Assembly: GCA_030591625.1 (NCBI GenBank)
Contig: JAUVAR010000079.1
Coordinates: 1-9,872, forward strand
Source of the DNA: Candidatus Zixiibacteriota bacterium
GTDB lineage: Bacteria > Zixibacteria > MSB-5A5 > GN15 > FEB-12
DNA length: 9,872 bases
Direction: 5' to 3'
Under the pieces are notes generated by a model. It saw only the letters and a list, made by a program, of their open reading frames with translations. It searched no databases and was not told the origin of the DNA. Numbering within the stretch: the first letter of the stretch is position 1; every line of letters begins with the position of its first letter. This document shows, piece after piece, positions 1-7,085 of this stretch. A program made the position numbers and the translations under genes.

Positions 1-2848
1 ATCCGATAGCGGTTGTCTCGGCATCGCTTCCATTAGCAATAACAAGAGTCGGATTACCATCAGTGATTTCATTACCACTTGGACTTATAGCAGTCGGTGC
101 GGTTGGTGCTGAATTCATTACAAAGGATGAACTAAACCAGTCTGACCAATAGGTACCGTTATAGACTCTAAGTCTTAGATAATACATCCCACCATCAACC
201 AACGGAGTACCTGCATAAGCGATTGATGTATCGCTGGAAACCGTTACACCCGGGGCATAAAGTTCGGCAACTGACCAATCATTATCGCTACCAAATTCTA
301 TTTCATATTGAGTTTGCAGTGTGGCGATAGTATCTCTGCTCGACCAGAAAAAGGTCGGGGTATGATTTATAAGCATACCGATATCTTCACCCTCAACACC
401 AATGTTCTTTACATACGGATATGAATAATTAAAATAATTAAGCACTCGTTGAATCAAACTGTCTTTTGGATCGAACCCGTTAGGTGTGGTCGGGTTGTTC
501 ATGAATTCCACCGGCAACGTTAGCAGGACAGAACGATGTGATCCGGTGTAAGCGACCGCACAGGCACCAAAATCACCATTACCAAAATCATCGGCGAGAT
601 GGAACGATTCTTCGGCACTACCGATTGATGCAATACGATCATGCATCGGATTAATTGGTGCGTTGCCATCGTAGGTTAGCTGAAGACCTTCACCAAGTTG
701 AGAACCAGTGTTGCCAACCATAGCTAATGCAAAAATATTTGTACCTGCCAAATTGGAATAAAAATAGTCAGTCATGAAAGCTGAATCAAGTGCGTGTAAA
801 TCCGACGCAGCAGTTAAACTCGAAAGGAACACATTACCACCGGCATCCATGAATTGTTTCATCGCGGTTATATCATCTGTACTAATTGTACCACCACTAC
901 CAGTATTAACTCCGGTATGCCATATCAGATTATTATAAGGTGATAGATCACCAAGAGTTGGCGAGCCGGAAAGCTTATCCCAAACAACGACCGGTCGGCG
1001 AAGATTGTCAAAAGCTGTTTCAAGCCTGACCTCCCAGTCATCACCATTATCATCATCTACTATCAAAGTTTGAGGAGCACCAACGCTCTGCTCGAAAGAA
1101 AAAGTAAAACTGTAGAGCCCATCACCAGAGCCGTCAATTGAATCACCCACGATAACAATCGTAAAAGTTGAAATGATTGATTCAAAATCTGCAGGAATTA
1201 CAAACTGGATCGGAACGACGTTTGTTGCTCCATTGTTTATTACAATTTCATCAGCCAGTAAAACTGAGTTCTGTACAATCTCGAGATCGGAATTGTCAAC
1301 CGAGAGAGTGACAACAGGATCATATATGGTGCGCATCTTGTTTACTATCGTTGCATGGAAATCAATAGTCTCTCCTGCCTCAAGGAGACCGTCACTGTCA
1401 CCACCGGCAACATCAGAAAAACTGTATGGGGTTCCAAGACCCGGTTCCAACCATGCTCGCGAGAAAGTTACATCGAGGTCAGCATACATCAACGAATCAG
1501 AATTAGAGATATTCCAGACACCAACCTCGGTAATGATAAAATCGTTGTCGCGTGAATTGGGAGTCGATTCAGTATGAAATTCACGTGCATTGGATGTGCC
1601 AGGATATGGGTCGCCAGCGTCTGAACCACCGTTGATTGAGAGGTCGTTGTCTCCATCCGCCTGTTCAAGGGCAACTTTATAACGATCCGGATTGGTCTGC
1701 GACCAGACAGAGTTGTCAGCATGAAAAATACAAATACCGCTTCCTGGAAGATATTCATCGAAACCAACTTTTTGTCTGTTCTCGACCAACCAATATTCAA
1801 CTGAAGTTCCTTCACCAGGATTTTCACCAAGGCCGTATATAACAGGATTCGTTTCTACCTGAGGAATTTCTACATTGGCAAGATTTGAATCAAGCCAGAT
1901 AACATCAACAAAGCCAAGTTCCATCTTACACCAGGCATCAAAGCATGCAGGGGTACGGCCGTTGTTATTCCAACTGCCTCCCGCCATCATCGACCAGCGG
2001 CCAAGACCTGAACCGGGTGAACTATCATTAGTGTCATAAAGATCGGGAAGACCCATAGCATGACCCCACTCGTGGGAATAAACACCCATTGTTGAAATTC
2101 CACTACCGTACTCTTCAGGATTAAGAGTATAGTCGGAAATCCTTACACCATCATAAATACGTGTTGTAATGCTTGAACGATGAGACCAGATACCGTAAGC
2201 GCCAGTTTCGGCACCGGGGCCAGCATGTATTACAATAATACCATCTACGTAGATATCACCATTAGCGTACGGTGCAAAATCGACACCGGCTGCTTCGGCA
2301 GCATCAACTGCATCGGCAGCAAGTTCACGTCCGGTTCCGCCAAGGCCATCATTGGTGCCGACATAGTATTCATATGTTTTTGGCATCATATACCAACCAT
2401 AGATATCGCCTTGAATGAGAAGCGTACCGTAAGAACTTTCGTAGTAGAAATCTGTTAACGAGCCGGTGACGTTATAAATCGCATCATTCTCTCGGTCGGA
2501 GAAAAGCAATGAATCAAAATCAGAGGGCATACCGGCGAAGTTCTGGCCGGAACCAGGCCAGTCTGTAAACTCAGTCATGATGACGCAAATCTTGATTGTA
2601 TCGACAACTTCAATACCCATTGAAGCTGCGGCTGATGCTCGGTCTGATCTGCGGACCGGATGTTCAGCAGGAGCACAACCACCCTCGGCACGAAACTTCT
2701 GCCAGTTGGCCAGTTTCTGCTCGAGAATACCTTTTATCTTCCATTTTTCAATAGCTTGATCAGTCGGTCCAATTGCAAACAATTGCCCACTAAGTAACAA
2801 TATGGTTGCAAAAGTCAGAACTATCCGTGTAGGTGCACCTTGTCTCAT
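1..2848 (-). CDS. Secreted M6-family (immune inhibitor A-like) zinc metalloprotease with Fn3-like C-terminus, partial
   Basis: The frame stays open for 949 codons from ATG at 2848 to the left edge, so the C-terminus is missing. Residues 1-25 form a signal peptide: basic start, hydrophobic stretch about 9-24, likely cleavage after LFA25, so the protein is exported. The peptidase region is about 60-430. It has the zinc-binding helix HEWGH at 259-263 followed by G266 and D269 (HExxHxxGxxD, typical of M6 gluzincin-like proteases) and a Met-turn-like RWSMMAGGSW around 284-293. The downstream VENRQ, LPGSG and HADN blocks also resemble the M6 family. Residues about 595-808 begin LIVDDDNGDDWE and look like a Rossmann-type glutamine-amidotransferase-like module. 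About 813-912 is Fn3-like, and another such repeat starts near 915. GGAG lies 5 nt before the ATG. It probably degrades extracellular protein. Its divergent neighbour gives no functional clue. Family assignment is strong; the substrate is unknown. Confidence 0.95.
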   Translation of the reverse strand, partial: MRQGAPTRIVLTFATILLLSGQLFAIGPTDQAIEKWKIKGILEQKLANWQKFRAEGGCAPAEHPVRRSDRASAAASMGIEVVDTIKICVIMTEFTDWPGSGQNFAGMPSDFDSLLFSDRENDAIYNVTGSLTDFYYESSYGTLLIQGDIYGWYMMPKTYEYYVGTNDGLGGTGRELAADAVDAAEAAGVDFAPYANGDIYVDGIIVIHAGPGAETGAYGIWSHRSSITTRIYDGVRISDYTLNPEEYGSGISTMGVYSHEWGHAMGLPDLYDTNDSSPGSGLGRWSMMAGGSWNNNGRTPACFDAWCKMELGFVDVIWLDSNLANVEIPQVETNPVIYGLGENPGEGTSVEYWLVENRQKVGFDEYLPGSGICIFHADNSVWSQTNPDRYKVALEQADGDNDLSINGGSDAGDPYPGTSNAREFHTESTPNSRDNDFIITEVGVWNISNSDSLMYADLDVTFSRAWLEPGLGTPYSFSDVAGGDSDGLLEAGETIDFHATIVNKMRTIYDPVVTLSVDNSDLEIVQNSVLLADEIVINNGATNVVPIQFVIPADFESIISTFTIVIVGDSIDGSGDGLYSFTFSFEQSVGAPQTLIVDDDNGDDWEVRLETAFDNLRRPVVVWDKLSGSPTLGDLSPYNNLIWHTGVNTGSGGTISTDDITAMKQFMDAGGNVFLSSLTAASDLHALDSAFMTDYFYSNLAGTNIFALAMVGNTGSQLGEGLQLTYDGNAPINPMHDRIASIGSAEESFHLADDFGNGDFGACAVAYTGSHRSVLLTLPVEFMNNPTTPNGFDPKDSLIQRVLNYFNYSYPYVKNIGVEGEDIGMLINHTPTFFWSSRDTIATLQTQYEIEFGSDNDWSVAELYAPGVTVSSDTSIAYAGTPLVDGGMYYLRLRVYNGTYWSDWFSSSFVMNSAPTAPTAISPSGNEITDGNPTLVIANGSDAETTAIG

Positions 2849-2929
2849 TTTTTCTCCAAGTAAATGCTGGTAAGAAAGTTGATGGGGAGGCAAAAATATC
2901 TGAAATACTTCGTTTCCTCCACCCTCTTA

Positions 2930-2957
2930 AATATATGATAAACTTCGTAGAAGTCAA
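2930..2957 (-). promoter_or_regulatory. Sigma70-type promoter for the M6 protease
   Basis: On the minus strand TTGACT (2957-2952; 5 of 6 consensus bases) is followed after 16 nt by TATATT (2935-2930; 5 of 6). Transcription would start near 2923, giving a leader of about 75 nt to the ATG at 2848. The call rests on consensus match and position only. The host's sigma factor preferences are unknown. Confidence 0.5.
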
Positions 2958-3133
2958 CCTGACAATGAGTTATGACGATAATCCGTCTCCTTTATTAAAC
3001 CTCGATTGACCTGTAATTGTTCAGGATTTATGTCACTAAATCACGTTATTTTCTAACGCAGAAACTACGCTCATATCCCTCATTTTTCTGCAAAATGACT
3101 ACCAGAGAATAAGGGTGATACAAACTCTTAACT

Positions 3134-3166
3134 TGCCTACTGCAAATCGTTTGCCTAATGTAGGCA
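3134..3166 (+). repeat. Hairpin element with duplicated left arm
   Basis: TGCCTAC (3134-3140) and TGCCTA (3152-3157) can both pair with the single right arm ending TAGGCA (3161-3166; GTAGGCA at 3160-3166). The outer pairing gives 7 bp with a 19-nt loop. The inner pairing gives 6 bp with a 3-nt loop. The two are mutually exclusive. The element lies about 30 nt before the start codon of the phosphatidyltransferase gene, so an operator or a small mRNA switch are both possible. No known family was recognised. Confidence 0.35.
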
Positions 3167-3195
3167 GATAAGAAATAACTCTGGAGAATTGGTCA

Positions 3196-3843
3196 ATGAT
3201 AATTCGGGAACTGATGCAAATCCCGAACCTGCTTAGCCTGTCGCGGATATTTATCGCACCGGTAATTGGTTATTATATCTGGCTCGACAGCCCTCAAGCT
3301 TCGGCTATTGCAGCAATTTTAATGTTTGTAGCCGGAATTACCGATGGACTCGATGGTTATATGGCGCGAAGACTGGGGCAGGTCAGTAATCTCGGAATTG
3401 CCCTTGATCCGATTTGCGACAAAATCATGGCAGCAATTCTTGTAATCTTTGTACTCTTGTTTCGAGATTTCCCATTTTGGCTCGTTGCGATAATTCTTGG
3501 CAGAGATTTGGCAATAATGATTCTCGGTACATTCCTTTTGCGGGGGAGAGATATTTCACTGCCATCAAATCTATCGGGGAAATATGCATTTGGATGTATA
3601 GCTACTTTGCTTTTTTGTTCTATCTTGCGATATGATTTTGGATTTCAGATGTACATTTATCCAACGCTGATTCTATTGTTTACTTCAACGATAGGTTATG
3701 CGAGAGTTTTTCTGGCTTTCCGTCGCGATTTGCCCCCACCTCAATTTCATGACAAACCGCTCTACGCCAACATCCGTTTATACGGTTCTCTATTATATGT
3801 AGCAATATTTACGGTAGAGCTTGTGCGTGAATTTATTCTTTGA
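3196..3843 (+). CDS. CDP-alcohol phosphatidyltransferase family protein
   Basis: This integral membrane enzyme of 215 residues transfers a phosphatidyl group from CDP-diacylglycerol to an alcohol acceptor in phospholipid synthesis. The complete family signature DxxDGxxARx8GxxxDxxxD is present: D50, D53, G54, A57, R58, G67, D71 and D75. These aspartates bind the metal and CDP. Hydrophobic segments lie near 15-30, 36-48, 77-90, 94-112, 130-145, 152-170 and 195-213, as expected for a six-helix fold. The N-terminal IPNLLSLSRI resembles PgsA-type glycerophosphate transferases, but the acceptor (glycerol-3-phosphate, serine, inositol phosphate or phosphatidylglycerol) cannot be settled. The ATG at 3196 is preceded by GGAG at 3183-3186 (9-nt spacer). 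A second in-frame ATG at codon 7 is possible. The gene is convergent with the next, with a 10-nt gap and no obvious terminator between them. Confidence 0.92.
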   Translation: MIIRELMQIPNLLSLSRIFIAPVIGYYIWLDSPQASAIAAILMFVAGITDGLDGYMARRLGQVSNLGIALDPICDKIMAAILVIFVLLFRDFPFWLVAIILGRDLAIMILGTFLLRGRDISLPSNLSGKYAFGCIATLLFCSILRYDFGFQMYIYPTLILLFTSTIGYARVFLAFRRDLPPPQFHDKPLYANIRLYGSLLYVAIFTVELVREFIL

Positions 3844-3853
3844 TCTAACGAGA

Positions 3854-6196
3854 TTAAAAACCGGCATCTTTTAAACGAGTGATAATCAAAACTGAGGCCG
3901 GATAATTTTGACCTTCGTAACTCCATTCACACAATCTGAAAAGTCTTGCGGCCGATTGTCTGTATTGGTAGCGAGATTCTATTCGTTCGATCTCAAATTC
4001 TATTTTCAAATTTATCGCATCAACCATTTCGAGGTAAGATTTCCGGGAACCAAAGTATTCAATTTTAACAGCTTGAGCGAACGAACTTGCATGTTCCAAT
4101 GCTTCTTCGGTGTAAGGCATATTTCCAATCGTTGTGGCCATTTCTTGAGATTGCTTTCTAATCTTACCTATAAGAATAAGCATCTGAGCATCTCGTTCAT
4201 ATTCGACACGCCCTTTAGAGGCCAGGAGAACTTTCTTTTGACGAGGCCGGTCGCTTCCCTCAAAGAGTGGCCAATGCAGTAACAACCCGGCTGACCATTG
4301 GTTATTGGCCGGTTTGAAATCATTAGTTTCTCTTAACTCGTCAACAATATCAAAATTAGCCTGAAAGCCTATCTCGGGGAGATAGCGACTTTTGTTTTTG
4401 GCGAGTCTGAGTTTTATTCTGCCAAGCTCTGTATCTATATGCTTAAGTGAAGTTGATTGTGCCAGAGCGGAACGAATGAAGAAATTTATTGTCTCTTCTT
4501 TTTTGGCACTTCCATAGTAAGGGTAGAGCATGAGATACTCACGAGTTAGCACATCCTCTCTGAAATAATCACGATTAAGATATAATCCTGTATCACCGGC
4601 ACGGTTCAGTAACAAATTGAAAAGTGCTTTTTCCACCTCAAGATCAGAGAGAGCTTCCTTGAGAAGTTTTTTCGCTCTTACTCTTTCAGCTTGAAAGCGT
4701 AACAGTTCATTATAATCAATTTCACCGAGTGTTTCTTTCATCGCAGCAACTTCTGTGATTTCATCTAACGCACGCAGGTAGCTTCTTCTTGTCTCAACAA
4801 TAAACTCAGCTCTGCTCGTTCGATGGAAAGCTTCTGAAACAGCAAGCTCGAGATCACGTTCTGCTTTAGAATAAGCAATTTCCGCTAACTCTTTATTATT
4901 TACAGCCAACCGTATATCACGAATCGTTTCAGGCGAGAATATCTTCTGCGTTAATCTTAAACCTGCTGCATATCGACTGTTTTCAATTTCATCAAATGAA
5001 TTATGAACACTGTTGTCGTCACCATAAACTGCCCGTGCGGTCAGATCAACGTTCGGACGGTAGCTGCTTTTAGCTCGTGAAGCTTCCGCCTCTGCCTCAG
5101 AGATTCGGTCGAAGAGAGCAAGAAACCCGGGGTTCTGCAATTTAGCTTCGGAGATAGCCTGACCTATAGTCAGGGCAACCGAGTCTTCGGTCGGTGTAGC
5201 TGGAACAATAGAAGCGCGGTCCATAATTTCATCGGGCAGATCCAAATTCAAGCGAGATGCAATTCCACTATTAACAAGTATCGTTCCGTTTGTTTGGTGG
5301 AATACTTTTAAATCTGCAGGGTTGGCACCCATGATAATCTGCTTTGCTTTCCAGGCCATGAGATGAGCTTCTGAGGCAACACTCTTATAACTTGCATTTA
5401 TTAATGCACCACGCTCAATATGATTATAACCTTCAAATGTTACCGTTGGAATCCTGTCACGTTCGGTCATCTGATAGAACTGATTCATCTTGGTTAAATC
5501 AAAACCCCACAATGGAGAAAGATAGAGCACATCAATTTTGGTTTTGATTTTTGCATACGCTTTATAAAAAGCAAAGGTACCGGAGTTGTCGTAACCTTCG
5601 GCCGTAATTAGTTCTACTCCGAGTCTGTCTGTCAAACTCTGCAGGTATTCAATTTCTGAATTTGGAGTTTTATCGGAAGGGAAAATCAGAACGCCAAAAC
5701 GTTTTGCATTGAACAATGCTTTCATTGCCCCAAAATTCGCTTCTATTCTGTTTCTTCTAATATTGACTGTCAGGTTTTCTACTACCGGCCGAAAAGAGGA
5801 ATCAACTATCCCCTCGGCAATAGGATCAAACCGATAGGCGGCCAAAATTGGAGTTTTACAATTTGCCTCCAAAAGGTCTTCGACCGACCAGGGTCCTAAA
5901 GCGACAATTAGATCAAGAGCTTTATTGGCTGCAAGATCCCGGGCGTTCTCTTTGCTTTGATCTCTTTTCCATTCACTCGATTTGAATCCATTCGGCAGAA
6001 GAAAGAGCTTCAATGAATCATCGAGCATCAATTTGAGTTGGTCGGAAAAAGAAGTCCTGAAAATAGAATGATCAGGATAATCGCCACCTTCTAAAAAGCC
6101 GATTACAATTTTCTTCTTCGGTGATTCCTGGGCATATAAAGAGAGAGGTAATAGAATCAGAAGGCAATTAATTATTATGAATTTTAAAGATCGCAA
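3854..6196 (-). CDS. Fusion of ABC-type substrate-binding domain with TolC-like outer-membrane efflux channel
   Basis: This 780-residue exported protein has two parts. Residues 1-22 are a signal peptide (hydrophobic 6-21, cleavage near YA22). About 28-335 resembles the periplasmic substrate-binding proteins of the ABC_sub_bind/BMP-like group: KKIVIGFLEGG at 28-38, a DLIVALG strand at 95-101, FGVLIFPSDKTPNSE at 167-181, DVLYLSPLW at 222-230 and IPTVTFEG at 249-256. About 340-760 is TolC/OEP-like, with two repeats beginning LTIGQAISEAKLQNPGF (342-358) and FFIRSALAQSTSLKH (572-586). Each repeat has a long heptad-like helix leading to a SSYRPNVDLTA (377-387) or SRYLPEIGFQANF (603-615) strand motif. 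There is no lipobox. The start is TTG: no upstream in-frame ATG exists before a stop at 6220-6218, AGGG (6208-6205) lies 8 nt away, and this start keeps the signal peptide intact. The gene follows a response-regulator gene on the same strand, 95 nt upstream. Domain calls are good; the combined function is unknown. Confidence 0.88.
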   Translation of the reverse strand: MRSLKFIIINCLLILLPLSLYAQESPKKKIVIGFLEGGDYPDHSIFRTSFSDQLKLMLDDSLKLFLLPNGFKSSEWKRDQSKENARDLAANKALDLIVALGPWSVEDLLEANCKTPILAAYRFDPIAEGIVDSSFRPVVENLTVNIRRNRIEANFGAMKALFNAKRFGVLIFPSDKTPNSEIEYLQSLTDRLGVELITAEGYDNSGTFAFYKAYAKIKTKIDVLYLSPLWGFDLTKMNQFYQMTERDRIPTVTFEGYNHIERGALINASYKSVASEAHLMAWKAKQIIMGANPADLKVFHQTNGTILVNSGIASRLNLDLPDEIMDRASIVPATPTEDSVALTIGQAISEAKLQNPGFLALFDRISEAEAEASRAKSSYRPNVDLTARAVYGDDNSVHNSFDEIENSRYAAGLRLTQKIFSPETIRDIRLAVNNKELAEIAYSKAERDLELAVSEAFHRTSRAEFIVETRRSYLRALDEITEVAAMKETLGEIDYNELLRFQAERVRAKKLLKEALSDLEVEKALFNLLLNRAGDTGLYLNRDYFREDVLTREYLMLYPYYGSAKKEETINFFIRSALAQSTSLKHIDTELGRIKLRLAKNKSRYLPEIGFQANFDIVDELRETNDFKPANNQWSAGLLLHWPLFEGSDRPRQKKVLLASKGRVEYERDAQMLILIGKIRKQSQEMATTIGNMPYTEEALEHASSFAQAVKIEYFGSRKSYLEMVDAINLKIEFEIERIESRYQYRQSAARLFRLCEWSYEGQNYPASVLIITRLKDAGF

Positions 6197-6203
6197 AAAA
6201 ATA

Positions 6204-6245
6204 TCCCTATTCTTGAATCAGTAAATAATGATTGAAAAATAGGGA
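6204..6245 (-). promoter_or_regulatory. 42-nt symmetrical palindrome covering the ribosome binding site of the fusion gene
   Basis: TCCCTATT (6204-6211) pairs with AATAGGGA (6238-6245). Inside a symmetric 4/4 internal loop, AATCA (6216-6220) pairs with TGATT (6229-6233) around an 8-nt loop. Read on the minus strand, the 3' arm contains the AGGG Shine-Dalgarno (6208-6205) for the TTG start at 6196. As RNA it would hide the ribosome binding site. As DNA it could be an operator for a dimeric regulator. Confidence 0.6.
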
Positions 6246-6290
6246 ACGAATTGAGCTTAATAAAGTGCTTTTTTAGATAATGGCTCTCAA

Positions 6291-6313
6291 ATTATACCTT
6301 TGCTTCACTCTTT
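6291..6313 (-). promoter_or_regulatory. Possible internal -10 element before the fusion gene
   Basis: A perfect TATAAT lies on the minus strand at 6296-6291, overlapping the stop codon of the response-regulator gene. No good -35 box is present at 16-18 nt upstream, so it may be chance or an activator-dependent promoter. A transcript from it would start near 6284 and carry the palindrome at 6245-6204 in its leader. Confidence 0.2.
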
Positions 6314-6669
6314 CGAAGAATTTCATCAATTGTAGCCAACATATCACCGGCTCGATACGGTTTTTGTAAGAAAAAGGTATTTTCAACAATTTCTGGAGGC
6401 AAATCATGAGCAGTTATAGCATGGCCGCTTGATATAATACCTGGCAGTACAGGATTTATCATCCGTAGTTCTTTTAGAGTCTCACAGCCATCAAGCCCAA
6501 TCATTGACATATCAATAATCGCCAATGCTACATCATCACTATTCTCTTTCAGTATATCAACCCCTGCCTGCCCTGAGTCAGCAAGTAGAACCTGATATGC
6601 GCTTTTTTGAAGTATCCGTTCAGCTAAAGTGCGGATAAATTCTTCGTCGTCTATCACAAGAATAGTCAT
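6292..6669 (-). CDS. Single-domain CheY-like response regulator
   Basis: This cytoplasmic receiver protein of 125 residues is phosphorylated by a histidine kinase and passes the signal on by protein contact, since no output domain follows. It has the acidic pair D7-D8, the phosphoacceptor D53 in the strand ALAIIDMSM, S80 at the switch Ser/Thr position (IISSG), and K103-P104 in LQKPY. The hhSSG and KP blocks resemble receiver domains found on hybrid histidine kinases. The length is normal for a stand-alone receiver. The ATG at 6669 is preceded by AGGA about 9 nt upstream. It lies upstream of the binding-protein/TolC fusion on the same strand (95-nt gap, no terminator seen), so co-transcription is plausible. 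Divergent to it is the ABC exporter operon. No partner kinase is present in the window. Confidence 0.93.
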   Translation of the reverse strand: MTILVIDDEEFIRTLAERILQKSAYQVLLADSGQAGVDILKENSDDVALAIIDMSMIGLDGCETLKELRMINPVLPGIISSGHAITAHDLPPEIVENTFFLQKPYRAGDMLATIDEILRKSEAKV

Positions 6670-6838
6670 TTTTGAGGTCCTCGTTACATTTCAATTGCAG
6701 CCTTCGCTAGTCTAAATATGCTGTCTCTCGATCCATAATGTTAATCGCTGAGACTACTATGCTGGCTGCTAATTACTTTATAATGTCGGATAATATTCCA
6801 GTAGATTAAGTAATATCCAGACAATCTAATAATTATTG
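6670..6838. other. AT-rich divergent region between response regulator and ABC exporter leader
   Basis: There is no coding potential I would support here. Direct repeats TAATATTCCAG (6791-6801) and TAATATCCAG (6811-6820) start 20 bp apart, about two helical turns. TAGATT (6802-6807) and AATCTA (6823-6828) form an inverted repeat across the second copy. This arrangement suits a regulator-binding site next to the TTGACA box at 6839. I found no convincing -35/-10 pair for the response-regulator gene on the minus strand. Confidence 0.35.
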
Positions 6839-6870
6839 TTGACATTTTACCCAATCAAGTTGTTTATTAT
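6839..6870 (+). promoter_or_regulatory. Promoter for the ABC exporter leader RNA
   Basis: A perfect TTGACA at 6839-6844 is followed by overlapping candidate -10 boxes: TTTATT (6863-6868, 18-nt spacer) or TATTAT (6865-6870, 20-nt spacer). Transcription would start near 6876. Because an intrinsic terminator follows at 7051-7085, some promoter must lie upstream of it, which supports this call. Confidence 0.5.
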
Positions 6871-6950
6871 TGGAACATGTGATGGCAAGGTCCGTAATAC
6901 ATGGACCTAACTGACTTAAACCCTTAAACGTCGTGGAGTGAAATAGACGA

Positions 6951-7022
6951 ATGAACAATTTCCGAGTATATGTTTCCCCACCGGTAAATCCGGATTACGA
7001 CGGGAGAAGTCTGCCTATTTAA
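6951..7022 (+). CDS. Putative 23-residue leader peptide of the attenuator
   Basis: The ORF runs from ATG 6951 to TAA 7020-7022. A GGAG at 6935-6938 lies 12 nt before the ATG, longer than usual, so initiation may be weak. The peptide begins MNNFRVYVS, carries PPVNP at residues 10-14 and ends in DGRSLPI. The Pro-Pro pair is a known kind of slow-translation site. Codons 16-18 (Tyr-Asp-Gly) coincide with attenuator segment 2, and the stop codon lies at the base of the hairpin 7014-7041. A role in sensing ribosome movement is inferred. The ORF could also be chance, since it is very short. Confidence 0.5.
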   Translation: MNNFRVYVSPPVNPDYDGRSLPI

Positions 7023-7041
7023 GTTAGTGTACCCAAATAGG
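7014..7041 (+). repeat. Leader hairpin overlapping the leader-peptide stop codon
   Basis: CCTATTT (7014-7020) pairs perfectly with AAATAGG (7035-7041) around a 14-nt loop. It sits between segments 2 and 3, so it would close the distance between them and favour the antiterminator. Its left arm covers the last two sense codons and the first base of the TAA of the leader ORF, so a terminating ribosome would open it. Confidence 0.5.
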
Positions 7042-7050
7042 ATTATTTCA

Positions 7051-7085
7051 AGCCCGTCGTGCAACATAGCTCGACGGGCTTTTTT
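7051..7085 (+). terminator. Intrinsic terminator (attenuator) upstream of the ABC exporter
   Basis: AGCCCGTCG (7051-7059) pairs with CGACGGGCT (7072-7080). After a U-U mismatch, GC (7061-7062) pairs with GC (7069-7070) around a 6-nt loop. The GC-rich stem runs straight into a T-tract (7080-7085). It lies 59 nt before the start of the first ABC gene, and no longer gene precedes it on the plus strand, so it most likely regulates the downstream operon. Confidence 0.85.

Larger units (their letters stand above)
2849..3195. other. Divergent intergenic region between protease and phosphatidyltransferase genes
   Basis: This 347-bp stretch separates two divergent genes. The left third holds the protease leader, its GGAG ribosome binding site (2857-2854) and its promoter. 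On the plus strand a weak TTGACC (3006-3011), 17-nt spacer, TATGTC (3029-3034) could start transcription near 3041. That would leave a leader of about 155 nt containing the hairpin element at 3134-3166. I found no credible small gene, terminator or RNA family here. Confidence 0.5.

Noticed and set aside
1173..2759. Several open frames of 60-134 codons overlapping the 5' three-quarters of the protease gene, on both strands
   Set aside because: They lie within or opposite the long continuous M6 frame, show no recognisable motifs, and lack good ribosome binding sites.
3839..3880. Bidirectional terminator between the convergent genes
   Set aside because: The gap is 10 nt, and no GC-rich hairpin with a T-tract is visible in it or just inside either gene end.
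3908..4282. 124-codon plus-strand frame opposite the TolC part of the fusion gene
   Set aside because: It is an antisense shadow of a well-supported coding region, with no family resemblance.
6259..6274. T-run after AAAGTGC on the plus strand as a terminator
   Set aside because: The potential stem is only about 3-4 bp and AT-rich, and no plus-strand transcript is expected to end there.
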